Position numbers and translations under genes: made by a program
The notes under the pieces: model-generated
Seen by the model: the letters and a program-made list of their open reading frames with translations, nothing else
Told to the model about the DNA's origin: nothing
Databases searched by the model: none
Source of the DNA: Siphonodentalium dalli
Lineage: Eukaryota > Mollusca > Scaphopoda > Gadilida > Siphonodentaliidae
Reading direction: 5' to 3'
Length of the DNA stretch: 64,000 nucleotides
NCBI GenBank assembly: GCA_032622095.1
Contig: CP136066.1
Coordinates: 104,675,319 to 104,739,318 of the forward strand
Shown: one piece after another, positions 11,334 through 22,370 of the stretch
Layout of the letters: every line of letters begins with the position of its first letter
Position numbering within the stretch: the first letter of the stretch is position 1

Positions 11334-11733
11334 ATTGATATCTTGTTCAATCACCGCCGTTTTTTGTTTCAATCAAGATTTTTCGACTTTCCCAATTTTA
11401 AAGTAAACATGTTAAATCAGACTAACAACATGACTGGAATACCCTAGATCCATTGGAACTTAGTAGCATGGCTTACGCTATCTAAGTTCCATAGCCCATG
11501 TTCAACGCTATGGGCGGGTAGATTTTCAATAAAAGTAACAATTATGACCAACGCACATGTATCGATCAACTAAATACTAATACATGTGTGAAACCATCCA
11601 CTCACCTACGTGTCATTTATCCTTAAAATACGACAAATAACAGAACGTAAACACTGACATGTCGTGTGTTCGTCGATCATTGCATGTAACCCATCATTTC
11701 ATGAATCCCCAGTGAGTTCCCCGTGCACATGTC

Positions 11734-13690
11734 CACTGGTGCTCAACTGCTCCTATGAGATCACTTCTTAGCAGTTTTATGTGCCATTTCGTTTCGATTA
11801 GGTTCCGCAGCGATACCGATTTTGTTATTGTTTTCTAGAAGTTGAAAAGAGCGACAAAGTGATAATAATGGCTAAAAGATGAGTTCCCGACCATTCAACC
11901 AATCGTTGGAAACCCCGTAATGAAATTGCCATGTGGATAAACGGTTTATGATTACCTTTATACGTTATTTCTGACATTTAACTGTATTTCCATGTTAATC
12001 CAATGGGGAACTATCGAGTCATTTTGCTTCCGAACCATTCAGTATAATAAATTGAAACTGTCGGAAAATCTTCCTCAGGTAGCCCTAATTGTACATACAC
12101 ACAAACAGCATTCTCTCTTGTTCGCTTCCTTGTATAAAATGGCCTGTAAATTCACTCCAAAATGTTCCATTTCTTAGCCGACTTTCAGTTTCTGATCACT
12201 TCTTAGTGGTTCCATTTCTCAGCTGATTCACACACTATCTATTGCTATTCTACAGCCCAATTCGTGTCACATTAAGGCGCTAGTTACTTTGTATGATTTC
12301 CTACGACTACTAGCATCTTCAGCAATATCCCACGTAACATTTAATACATCTATGAGCCGATATTCCCGGTTTAGTTGTCAATTACATTGCGATTACATAT
12401 GTGATGGTTATGCATATTAACCGGTAATGAGGGAACTTGCAATTTTTTTTATATAATTGGCTTATAATGGACGTATAATGTAGTGAAATCGTATCTTGCA
12501 TCGTGTCGTTTATTTATAGATTCATGCATAGTTATATAAAAACCGGATCCATGACAATTTTTATGATGATCAAACTAAAGGTAGGCCTACGACCTGTAGC
12601 CCGTGCTAAAGGATTTAGTCATACAAATAGTACAATCCAAGATGGCTGCTGGTGGCCATGTTATTTGGCAGAATAACCCCAAAATTAATCGTTCCCATCT
12701 ACATGTTAATATTAACATCCATGACAAATTTCATAATGATCAGACGAACAGTACGACATGTAGCCCGTGCTAATGCATTGAATTTCGAAATCAAAGATGG
12801 CCGCTGGCGGCCATGTTTTTTGTCCGAATGACCCTAAAATGACTCCTTCCCATCTACATTCCAATTTCAACAGCCATGAAAAATGTCATGATGATCAGAC
12901 TAAAGATACGACCTGTAGCCCTTGCTAAAGGATTTAGTCATACAAAGAGTAAAATCCAAGATGGCTGCTGGTGGCCATGTTTTTGGGCCGAATGACCCCA
13001 AAATTACTCGTTCCCATCTACATGTCAATATTAACATCCATGACAAATTATATGATGATCAGACTAAAGGTACGACCTGTAGCCCGTGCTGAAGGATTTA
13101 GTCATACAAAGAGTAAAATCCAAGATGGCTGCTGGTGGCCATGTTTTTGACCTCTAAAGGATTTAGTCATGCAATCACTAAGATGCGGATCGTACCTGAT
13201 TTCCAGAACTAAGATGTGGAACCATGGATACTAAGAAGTGAAACCCACGTGTTAGCCCGAAAATTGGCTATATATCATATATCCTTGTAACATCTGACAA
13301 CATAACACACATAAATCATTACTTGACGTTCTTGTGTAGTATTATTTCACCTGGTGTGGTCGTGAAACTATTTTATCTTAGAACAAATCACGATTTTGTC
13401 TGTCAACTGCGCAAAATGGTGTGAATTTTTGGTGATCAATGTTTCTTTTAGTGTAAACAAATATATTTGTCATACCAATTTCAGTACATTAGCGTTTAGT
13501 GTTAACCATAGCTAATAACTGCAAACGGCAGCCGGTCAAATTGTGATATATTGTGATAAAACTTACCGTTTATTGGACAACACCCTCCATTTTTCTCAAA
13601 AATCGACTATGACTGTCAACAAATATCACCAAAGAAATGTCACATAAAACTGCTAAGAAGTGATCTCATAGGAGCAGTTGAGCACCAGTG
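11734..13690. mobile_element. 1.96-kb non-autonomous DNA transposon with 57-bp TIRs
   Basis: TIRs at 11734-11790 and 13634-13690 begin CACTGGTGCTCAACTGCTCC and match at 56 of 57 positions. They are flanked by the possible 5-bp duplication ATGTC (11729-11733 and 13691-13695). The interior has no transposase frame; it holds a four-unit ~160-bp tandem repeat (12549-13147) and AT-rich sequence. The near-perfect TIRs suggest fairly recent activity by a transposase encoded elsewhere. The superfamily is not assigned: the termini are hAT-like in length, but an 8-bp duplication is not visible. An outer inverted pair (11339-11405 / 14281-14345) surrounds the element. Confidence 0.85.
12549..13147 (+). 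repeat. four-unit ~160-bp tandem repeat with YY1-like palindrome
   Basis: The motif GACCTGTAGCC recurs at 12591, 12754 (one mismatch), 12910 and 13074, giving periods of 163, 156 and 164 bp. Each unit carries AAGATGGCTGCTGGTGGCCA or the near-perfect palindrome form AAGATGGCCGCTGGCGGCCA. AAGATGGC is the core of the YY1 binding site and appears facing both ways. A lone unit of the family lies at 46363-46493 and a distant relative at 55150-55325. Confidence 0.85.
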
Positions 13691-13695
13691 ATGTC

Positions 13696-14384
13696 AAGGT
13701 AATCACATGCGCTCACACTGAGTGTACAATTCATGTAGCCTGATATAATTCAAGTTGATGGTAACTACAATCTGTGTAATTTTTACAACTAACTAATTCC
13801 AATTTTTTACACATGCATACTGTTAACTTCCTGATACATTCATGCGGGTTGCAGAATCATGTTCGGTGACTTTGCCATTCGCAGTAGTTTGCACGAGACG
13901 CACGTAGTCATGTGATATGTTATCTCCTCCTACTTCGGCTATTTAACCACGTTTTGTCAACATGTTTTCCGACTGGATTTTTTTATTAAATAACTACGGA
14001 ATTATACACACTTTCTGGTAGGTGTCAACGTTACTATAAATTGTAACAGTGTTAACATTAATGATTATGTTAGTTGATTCTCAAAATTAAGTGTATTTAA
14101 AAAAATTAGCTAGTCGCTTATGCTGAAAGAACAACGGCTATCCGACCTGATGGCATTAGCCATATTAGTAGGTCGGACTCTGGCAAGGAAATACCGCCCG
14201 AAAACGACCCACCCAAACTCAGTTGCGGCAGTTTCTGACAAAAAAATAGCTTTAGTGACAAATTTTATCCAAATCTTATTCTGATTTAAAATGGGGAAAG
14301 TCGAAAAATCTTGATTGATACAAAAAACAGTGGTGTTGGGGACAACTTCAACGACTATCATTCTTTGGGAAATCTTTGTCTACG
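13696..14384. other. unassigned AT-rich stretch with outer inverted repeat
   Basis: 14281-14345 is the reverse complement of 11339-11405 (shared core ATCAAGATTTTTCGACTTTC), so a larger inverted structure encloses the TIR element at 11734-13690. No supported gene. Confidence 0.5.
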
Positions 14385-14610
14385 ATAAATCACAAAAAAA
14401 ATTTGCGATCGCAAAGGTATAGAATATGTTAATTTGTTTCGATTATCGCAAAGTATTTTAAATTTTTATCGCAAAGATGTTTGCGATTTTATTTAATCTA
14501 TTATATAAAATTGTAAATATGTTTGCGATTTATCGTGAATATGTTTGTGATGTTTGCGATTTATTTTGCGAAGTATTTTGCGATCTATCGTAAAGATGTT
14601 TGCAATTTAT
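14385..14610. repeat. degenerate ~22-bp TTTGCGATTTATCGCAAA-type minisatellite
   Basis: Variants of TTTGCGAT and ATCGCAAA alternate at least eight times across about 225 bp. Many junctions form short palindromes (TTTGCGATnnATCGCAAA). AT-rich with regularly spaced CG steps. Confidence 0.7.
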
Positions 14611-14869
14611 CGAAAGTTTTGCATGTATTTGTACACAGATGTTTGGAAAGCTACAGGAGGGTTTTCAGAACTTGAACCCAAATTGGGGGGGTGTTGAACC
14701 GCCTTTTTGTCCAACTTGTTATCAAGCGCTTTGTTGGGTTTGAATTTCTGGGTCAATAAGAATGGCTGCATAATTAAGGAGTTACTATTACATGTGCATG
14801 TCTATGTATTTTAATGTTTAAATAGTAGTTATATCAGTGTATATGTACATTGTATGTTGTGTATTATCG

Positions 14870-14995
14870 GGGGCGGGGTGGCCAGTGGTCCAATGAGCAC
14901 GGCACCGGTCACCAAGCTGTAGGACCTCAGCTTATGACAGACGGCTTTGAATCCTATGTGGCGACCTACTAGTATGCTCCAACTCCCTGCCTGAA
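14870..14995 (+). mobile_element. degenerate tRNA-derived SINE head
   Basis: TGGCCAGTGGTCC fits Pol III box A and GGCTTTGAATCC about 70 bp downstream is a mutated box B. The spacing fits a tRNA-like promoter. It does not fold convincingly into a tRNA and no anticodon can be assigned, so a decayed SINE is more likely than a tRNA gene. Confidence 0.45.
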
Positions 14996-14999
14996 GAAA

Positions 15000-15919
15000 A
15001 CTGTCAGATTATCAGTGGTTTACATATGATATGTGCAGATTGTGCTTCGTGGCTATCTATTTTAGGTGACTGACCATAGACCACATGGTTTCCACCACCA
15101 ACACATGATCTGGCCTCATTGTTATATCGCCATAATTGTGGATAGAGACACAAAACAGCAAATAAATAAATGTGTATTAGATAATACTCAATGTTGCTAC
15201 TGCCTTTCATTTATTACGTGCGCTCGCGCAACAGTATGGCGATCAGTCAGATTCGTATGTACGTACGTTGGTGTTACCCTACCGATTTCACGCCATGACG
15301 TCACCCTTACGCAGTACATGCCGGCGACGTTACGGAGTAGATTATAGATTTGACGCCCTTGGCACTGACTTCCGTTACTAGCTCGTTGCTATATAAACAA
15401 ACCAGCGATGTGGCTTTTGTCGAAAATTGACAGTCAGCACATTCGCCCTGTATACATGTACTTTCAGAAAATACAAAACACCACAACGTTATACCCCACC
15501 AATGTCAGTGTCTCGATATAATTTGACCAAATTTCTTGACATGAAACCGCGACAGACACGACGTGAAATACATCGCATTGAGTAAACAATTTCCCATTGT
15601 TCAATTCAACTTCAAGATCGTGGTAAAATCAAAATCGCAATTTGTAAGTGGTAGACATCTGAAAAAGACATCAGGTGCATGCAGAAACTAATTGTTGTGC
15701 ATATTTATTTCTATTTGAGGTGGCAATTTTTCATGTTTATCAGTATTTTTAACGATAAGAGCGATGGTAATTGGGGGACTATATTTTATTTAGTGCATTA
15801 ATTTTAAAATAAAAAGTCGTGAATTGGCTGAGTGTTTTCTATGGCCGCACATTTCGTTGATAATTACGAGCCATTTGTTTGTCTAAATAACATTTTCGAA
15901 GTTCGAAGAGCATTATAAT
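15000..15919. other. unassigned
   Basis: No gene or repeat recognised. Short open frames only. Confidence 0.4.
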
Positions 15920-16086
15920 GGGGATAACAGTGTGGTATTTTGTGATTTCGGAAAGGTACATGGCGAATATACTGTGGCAAATACCCGTTAATGGGCTCCG
16001 GCTCCGCCGTCGCCCATTAACTAAATTTGGCACAATATATTCGCCATGTACCTTTCCGAAATCACAAAACACCACACTATTACCCC
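15920..16086. repeat. 167-bp hairpin with ~75-bp arms
   Basis: Arms 15920-15995 and 16012-16086 are inverted copies with roughly ten mismatches or gaps (core TTTCGGAAAGGTACATGGCG). The ~16-nt loop is GC-rich (GGCTCCGGCTCCGCCG). Outer ends are GGGG/CCCC. A snapback MITE is the simplest explanation. Confidence 0.82.
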
Positions 16087-16089
16087 CTA

Positions 16090-16945
16090 TATAAAATTAT
16101 TGAAGATTGTAATTGTCTTTTTTTGCTAACATTAAATTAAATTAAATAAAATAAATTAAGTAAAATACAGTGAAATTATGTTTTTAATTATTTTTTATTC
16201 CATTTTTGCGCACGTTGGCATCTCTCTGATTGCATTGTAGTTTATTTTATATTTGGGGTTTTACATAGCTTCCTAAAAATTAAGTGATATCACAGCAAAG
16301 CCGTATTAATTGTTGGTAGAGGAAGACATGTGTACTACACTTAGTCATGTACAATTCAGTAATGTTTTTTTTTATTTAGGTAACTGATGCACCGTCTGCT
16401 CGCATGTAAACCACCGATCACCATGCGTGTGAAGGTAGCCCGTGTTTCCTCTGTTAATATTCCCATGTTATTTATACTAGTAATTAGATTAAGGCGGCCC
16501 GTGTTTCATCTGTTCCTCCCATGTTATTATCATATTATGCATACGGGTGTCGGGGGCATATACAGGTAGTTGAGGGCTCTGTCTGTCCTAGCATATAACC
16601 TTGTAATTCGGGTGTTAATTATCAGAGTTTGTTATCTTTTAGCATGGTGAAAGCACAGGTTGGTACCCACATTAATTAGGCTAATTATTCAAGGCATGCA
16701 ATTTTGTTCCATAATTCTGTTGTACGAGAAACGTCGATTTCATGACAATTAGGCAATTGATTTTTGATCTATAATTGTAGATGTAATTGCAGACATTGAG
16801 CACCTGTGGACCTGGTGAATTTTTTGTTGTAAGATGGATCATATCCATCCTCAAACTACTTATGTCATTTATTGGCATTTGTTTCTAATGTGGGGGGGGT
16901 AGATAGGTTTGAGACCCCACCACAGTTCAATTCACACCAGGTTCT
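16090..16945. other. unassigned AT-rich stretch
   Basis: A TTAAATTAAATTAAATAAAA-type low-complexity tract occurs near 16130-16170. A G run occurs near 16893-16900. No gene recognised. Confidence 0.4.
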
Positions 16946-17071
16946 CAGCTTCTGTAAATGTCAGATTACATTGGCCATGTAATTTTACGATTAAACCGTA
17001 AATTCACATTACGATGATGTCGTAATTTTACGATAGTTTCTGATGGTCCAATTGCTGCCAACAGTTTATGT

Positions 17072-18190
17072 CGTAATATTAGGGACATGCCAATCTGCGG
17101 GATGGGATGGGATATGGGACAAAACGACAATCTGCAGGACGGAATTTCAAATTTCGTGGGACGGCCGATATCTCGAGGAATACAGCGCGTAGGGGGCTCA
17201 TTTTAATATCTAACGAAAGGTCCACATTCGCCCTATCCACACATATTAACCCCACCACTGACCAGACACCAGAAGTTGCATTATTTGATCGACAACTGAC
17301 CTAACATGGGGTGGAATTTGGGATAGAATGACAATCTGCGGGACAGGATTTTCAAATTGCGTGGGACGGCCGATATCTCGACGAATACAGCGCGTAGAGG
17401 GCTACTTTTGGTGTCTAACGAAAGGTCCATATTCGCCCTATCCACACATATTAACACCGCCACTGACCGGACACCGGAAGTTACATTATTCGGTCGACAA
17501 CTGACCTAACATAAAATTCCACAAACACGTTAAACTGTGTTCGACATTAATGTTTAGAATTTAGATTTCTCGTTGAATACAATAGCAAACAACAAGTTTT
17601 AGGTATCAAATAACGCAGTGGAATACTGTGCATTCGTTTTTAGCTACAATATGGCTGTTTTAGTGCGAATGCAAACACTCTCCGATAAAACAGCTAAAAA
17701 TAGACTCGGATGTTTACAATTACAGGATCGATTTCAGCCGGTATATTCAATATAATGGGGCGTATAGTATATCAAAATATAGAATTAGATACAGGGAATG
17801 TATTTTTTTCCAAATGGGTCCACCAGGCGGTGAAATAGTTGCAGAAATTCGCTCCAAGATATTCTCACTTATTTTTATTTCAGTTGTGACTAAAAGCCCA
17901 GATGCCGGAGCCCAGCGACTAAAAGCCAAGTTACAAAATAGATCAACTGGTTTGAACGAATGAATATGTCAATGGTAAGACTATTCAAAAGAATATTCAA
18001 ATCAAATAGTGTTTATAGACTAAAAAACTTATGTGTCCGCCATTCATATGCGGTGGAGGTTCTCATATTATCTGCCAGTCATACGCGGGGGAGGTTCTCA
18101 TATGAACATATTATCTGCCAGTCATACGCGGTGGAGGTTTTGTCCCATATCCCATCCCATCACGCAGATTGTCATGTCCCTAATATTACG
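17072..18190. mobile_element. 1.1-kb TIR element in TTACGA-rich repeats
   Basis: Inverted repeats of 54 bp at 17072-17125 and 18137-18190 (CGTAATATTAGGGACATG inward to GGGATATGGGACAAAAC) match with about two differences. Outside them, a segment containing TGTAAATGTCAGATTAC and GCTGCCAACAGTTT is present on both sides in the same orientation (16951-17071 and 18205-18308). Inside are a two-unit 204-bp tandem repeat and three short units around CATACGCGGTGGAGGTT (18040-18140). No transposase frame. Confidence 0.7.
17126..17515 (+). repeat. two-unit 204-bp tandem repeat
   Basis: GACAATCTGC recurs at 17126 and 17330. The units share GTGGGACGGCCGATATCTCG, TACAGCGCGTAG and CATTCGCCCTATCCACACAT and end in GACAACTGACCTAACAT. 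Identity is high (about 88-90% by eye). Confidence 0.8.
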
Positions 18191-18894
18191 ATCATTTTGT
18201 AAATATACGATCAAATTTGTAAATGTCAGATTACGTTGATCTCGTAATTTTTCGACAGTTACTGGTGGTCCCATTGCTGCCAACAGTTTCTGTCATAATA
18301 TTACGATGAAATTTTTGAGTGTAGATAGCCCATTTATCTTCACTGAATTATGTCGTCTGCGCTTTAAAAAAAAAAAATCGCTAAATTTTTTTCTATTTCA
18401 AATATTTCTCAACTCTAACATATCTCTATCGGATAGACGAAGCTTATTTACTGACATTCACTCTGTCAATGTCTGCTTTTGGGTTGAAGTGGTCAATACA
18501 ATGGGTAATATGGGCATAACTCGGTGACAAATTGTCAAGTCAAAGTACATACATTTGTTTACACCTACCACATATGCCGAACATTAAAAATGCTTGATGG
18601 GTCCTAATGCCAAATATAATCGCTCAGGATAAATTTCAAGTACAGTGCCCCAATAAGTACAAGACAATCTGAGATATAACGCGTTCCACAAAGGTTATCA
18701 AGGGGATATTTTACTGATATGTCAGACGCATGTGATTTCACTGGCGTCCGTGATAAATTCAGGACAAACTCCGCGCACCGTTTGTCGGCTTTATTTATAT
18801 CGTTATCAGTGGTTCAGTGGTGCTGCGGTGACAATATTTTCCTGCACGTTATGTTTGTAGTCCATCATTTTTTTCTTTACCTCAGGCGACTTTA

Positions 18895-19325
18895 AGGGGC
18901 ATGTATGAGCAAAACAGGGCGTTCTTTATCAGATTATAAATTGGTACACATTGGTCACATAGACAGTGGAATGTCATGTGATAGGCGCCTTCAATCTCAG
19001 ATGAATTAAAGGGGCCGATATATAGCATGATTTAAAAAGAGCGTTTATTATCAGCTAATAAAATGTGGGAAAACTGGTGCACCGAGGTAACAAGACAGGA
19101 AATGTCATGGGATAGGTGTCGTTGTCATCAAATGACTTAAATTGGAGGCACTAAGTATTAGCAATAAAGATCGTTTGTTATCAGCGTAAACTAATCCTTC
19201 ACACGATGTTCCTGTTTGTCACCTGCCATTGTTGACGTGCAATCCATTTGTAATATCATAAAGTGTATATGAGCTAATTTCTGTTCAGCATGAGACAATA
19301 AAGAGCGTTCCATGTTGGTCTATTC
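18895..19325 (+). repeat. diverged 126-bp tandem repeat, 3-4 units
   Basis: The motif AAAnAGnGCGTTnnTTATCAG recurs near 18910, 19036 and 19162 (exactly 126 apart) and in a weaker form at about 19304. The units also share a GGAATGTCATGTGATAGG-like segment (18970, 19096). Heavily mutated, so old. Confidence 0.6.
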
Positions 19326-20334
19326 CTGATATGGTAAACAAAAATATCGTTTATCTTACTTCTGAGCGAACGATTGGTGATGACTGGAAAATTGCTATGG
19401 CTTTAGTACTTGACAAGTATCAAGGTGCATACAGTCTTACTGCCTGGTAGATCGATATTTCCCTTGTATATTGGCATACCTTGTTTTCTTGTATCTTACA
19501 TCCTACTGCGAGACAATAGCCACGCTCAACAGGAACGTGTACAATATGACATAATTAACACCATTTCTTGTATCTATTAGCAATTGAATGAAAGTAGAGA
19601 GGAGCTCCGATAGTTCCACCACCTGTGCTCCGATCCTCTGTGCCCACACACCTGTCAGCAGTTTTAATAATTTATATTGTATATTCTGGGTTACAATAGA
19701 TATGTTCAACAAACCTTTCCCCTCTTCCAAATATCGCAACATAATTTGAAGCTACAATCGAGCTACATCCGTTTCCCAGGGGTCCGAAAACGTTTTAATT
19801 TCTATTATATTGTTTTCATAAGGGTTACATCTGGATTTTCGAAGAAATAACACCAAGGTAAAATGGTCTCAAAAATAATATTTTTCAGAATATTAAATGT
19901 GCTGACAGCACTACCCCTTCCTTAGATATCAGTCTTCATCACTATATATGATAAAGCAAAACAAGTTTGAAATTTTTTATCCCGATTCAAAACCTCGTCA
20001 ATTTTAAAATAATGCCGATGTGCTGGTCCAGTCGGATTTGATAAAATTAACAGTAAATAACACGTAGTTATTTCCCCAACAAACTGATTGGCGCTACCGA
20101 AACGAGAATCGAAATATCAGTGATTTAAAATATCATGTCTTTGAGTGTTTTATAGACAGGCTGTTCCTTGATTCGATCATATTAGCCAAGCACCTCGGAA
20201 ATGACAAATTTAGTTATAAAAATTTAACATTTTCTTAATATCACATTGCACTACCTGCATCATAGCAATTCAACAGGCCCCAACAGCATCGTTTCGAATT
20301 AGCGGGACTAATTGAGATTCGCAGAAATGGCTAT
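19326..20334. other. unassigned
   Basis: No gene, tandem repeat or inverted repeat recognised in about 1 kb of AT-rich sequence. Confidence 0.4.
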
Positions 20335-21831
20335 TTCCAACATTGGTAGTCATGTAGGTACATTTTTCAGAACCTGAATCTTCCATAAAAATCGAGCATT
20401 TATATCTAGAGCAAGTTTGGAGTTAGTTTGCTTTAAAACATATTATTCACTTCCTTCAAAACTACACTTTTTTTCAAATGAAAATACATTTTCTCGACCA
20501 AAGTGAATGTTTTTCAACTAATAAACCAGTGAATGTACGACATCATAACGATAGCTTTCTATTTTATTTTTTTTTTCGTAAGGATTGAATCACAGGTTGA
20601 TATAATTTTGTATTTAGAAATATTTTTCTGTGCAACAACATGTCAGGCAATACACCATTATGCGGGCAATACACCACGGATATAAAACAATATCTGATCG
20701 GGGATAACGATTAGATAGTGATTGGTATTCAATCTGAGTAACTCGTGCCACGCGATGTTAGGATTATATTACACAATAAGTATCCTGATTTAATCGGAAT
20801 GGGAATAACCTGGGTCAAAATATACTATCTTTTGGAATGAATATATTGACTAATTAAATAACGGAAATATTCATTACTGAAAACACAATAAAACCCCCCA
20901 AAAAGCATTCTTTAAAGAGATGTTTTTTTAAAGACCAAGATTAATTAAGTAGCTTTCGCTATTGAATCGTGTGCGTATTATGTGAATTCTGAGATATAAA
21001 GTATCTACCTTTGAAATCCAATAATAACTGTAGTTCAGAAAGGATATCTAGTTAACCATACCTGTAAATTTAGTAGACTCTAGTCTTTCAAATTTCCAAC
21101 TGTAAACAACCGATCTTTCTGGGATGTTTTCCAAACTGATCACACCAGCGCCATCTCGACCAGGGGTGGAGTATGCCTGCGACATGCGTTGCGTCCGTGG
21201 GCTGGTTATATAACGGGCTGTTAATTTCCTCTCCCATCCCTTGAATCACACGACAGTGTCCTCAACAATACCCAATATCGCATTGGTCTTGTTTACGAAC
21301 CAGTGTCGAAAAACCTATCCTTTTATTGGCACGTACTAAGGCCATATTAGTGTTTGTCCATTTGATATGACGTTGTCTGAGAGATCTGCCCATGCGATCA
21401 TGTTGTTTACGGAAGTGGAAGTGTCCTATTACAGTGTGAATTCTTAAAGATGGTCTATCTCTTCTCGACAATACTTCCAACAAAACAAGTTCCACTAGAT
21501 GTGTCTTGGCGGTACACAATGCATCGATTTAGTATTCTGAAGAAAAAAAACACAAGAGACACATGATGACCATCACTAGCACGGCACCGGATATCTACGC
21601 ATTGTAATCGGGGTTCGTTCTGTTGGTGGTCAAATTGGCAAATGGCCCGGTTTTTTTTCCAAAATGGTAAAGAAACTTACATATATGGTCAAACTTTTTT
21701 GGCGAAAAACTATCAGACCTCTGCTGTGCCGCATATAATGCGCAGGTGAGAATTTTCAACATTGGTAGTCATGGTAGGTACATTTTTTCCAGAAACTGAA
21801 TCTTCCAGAAATTAATCAAAGTATTGAAAAC

Positions 21832-22370
21832 GGCAGTGGCTATTCGCCACCCGGGTGGCGAATAGTCATATAACATAGAAATCGCTATTCGCCACCCGGG
21901 TGGCGAATAGCGTTTATATATTTTCTTTATTTGCTCCACATACGGAGAGTATGGTGATCTCGAGCATCGAGAATAATGATTGTCAGTCCTTACACAAAAG
22001 GCTGTGAGTTGGGTTGCAATATGAGAACGGGGGGTACATAAAAAAAACTTTCCTAACACTGGAACTTCAAATACGGCATACAAGCATATTTTAGCTCAAA
22101 ATTATGTGATCTGTATGACAGGTGGAGATGGAGGAGGGGAGGATGGGATGGGCTGTTGCATAACTGATTGATGATTTTATGAGTTGGGGAAGGTGTACCG
22201 TTTTTTGGTCAAAAACTTGGTGTCAGATTATTTGTTGTGCATTATATGTAAGGATTTGTGTACTACATTAGGCGTTCATTTCAAGGTTTAGAAGTACATT
22301 TCGGACAAATATTTGTCATTGGAATTTGAGATGGGGTGGCGAATAAAGGTATTGATAAATCTCGGACGTC
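21832..22370 (+). repeat. left inverted arm, unique part with two GGCGAATAG palindromes
   Basis: Reverse complement of about 26740-27273. Contains perfect palindromes at 21840-21865 (26 bp, core CGCCACCCGGGTGGCG) and 21884-21911 (28 bp). The half-site GGGTGGCGAATA is the same sequence that marks each ~160-bp unit of the neighbouring array, so palindromes and array share an origin. Confidence 0.85.

Noticed and set aside
14870-14995. tRNA gene
   Set aside because: Promoter-like boxes only; no cloverleaf can be drawn by hand, so kept as a decayed SINE.
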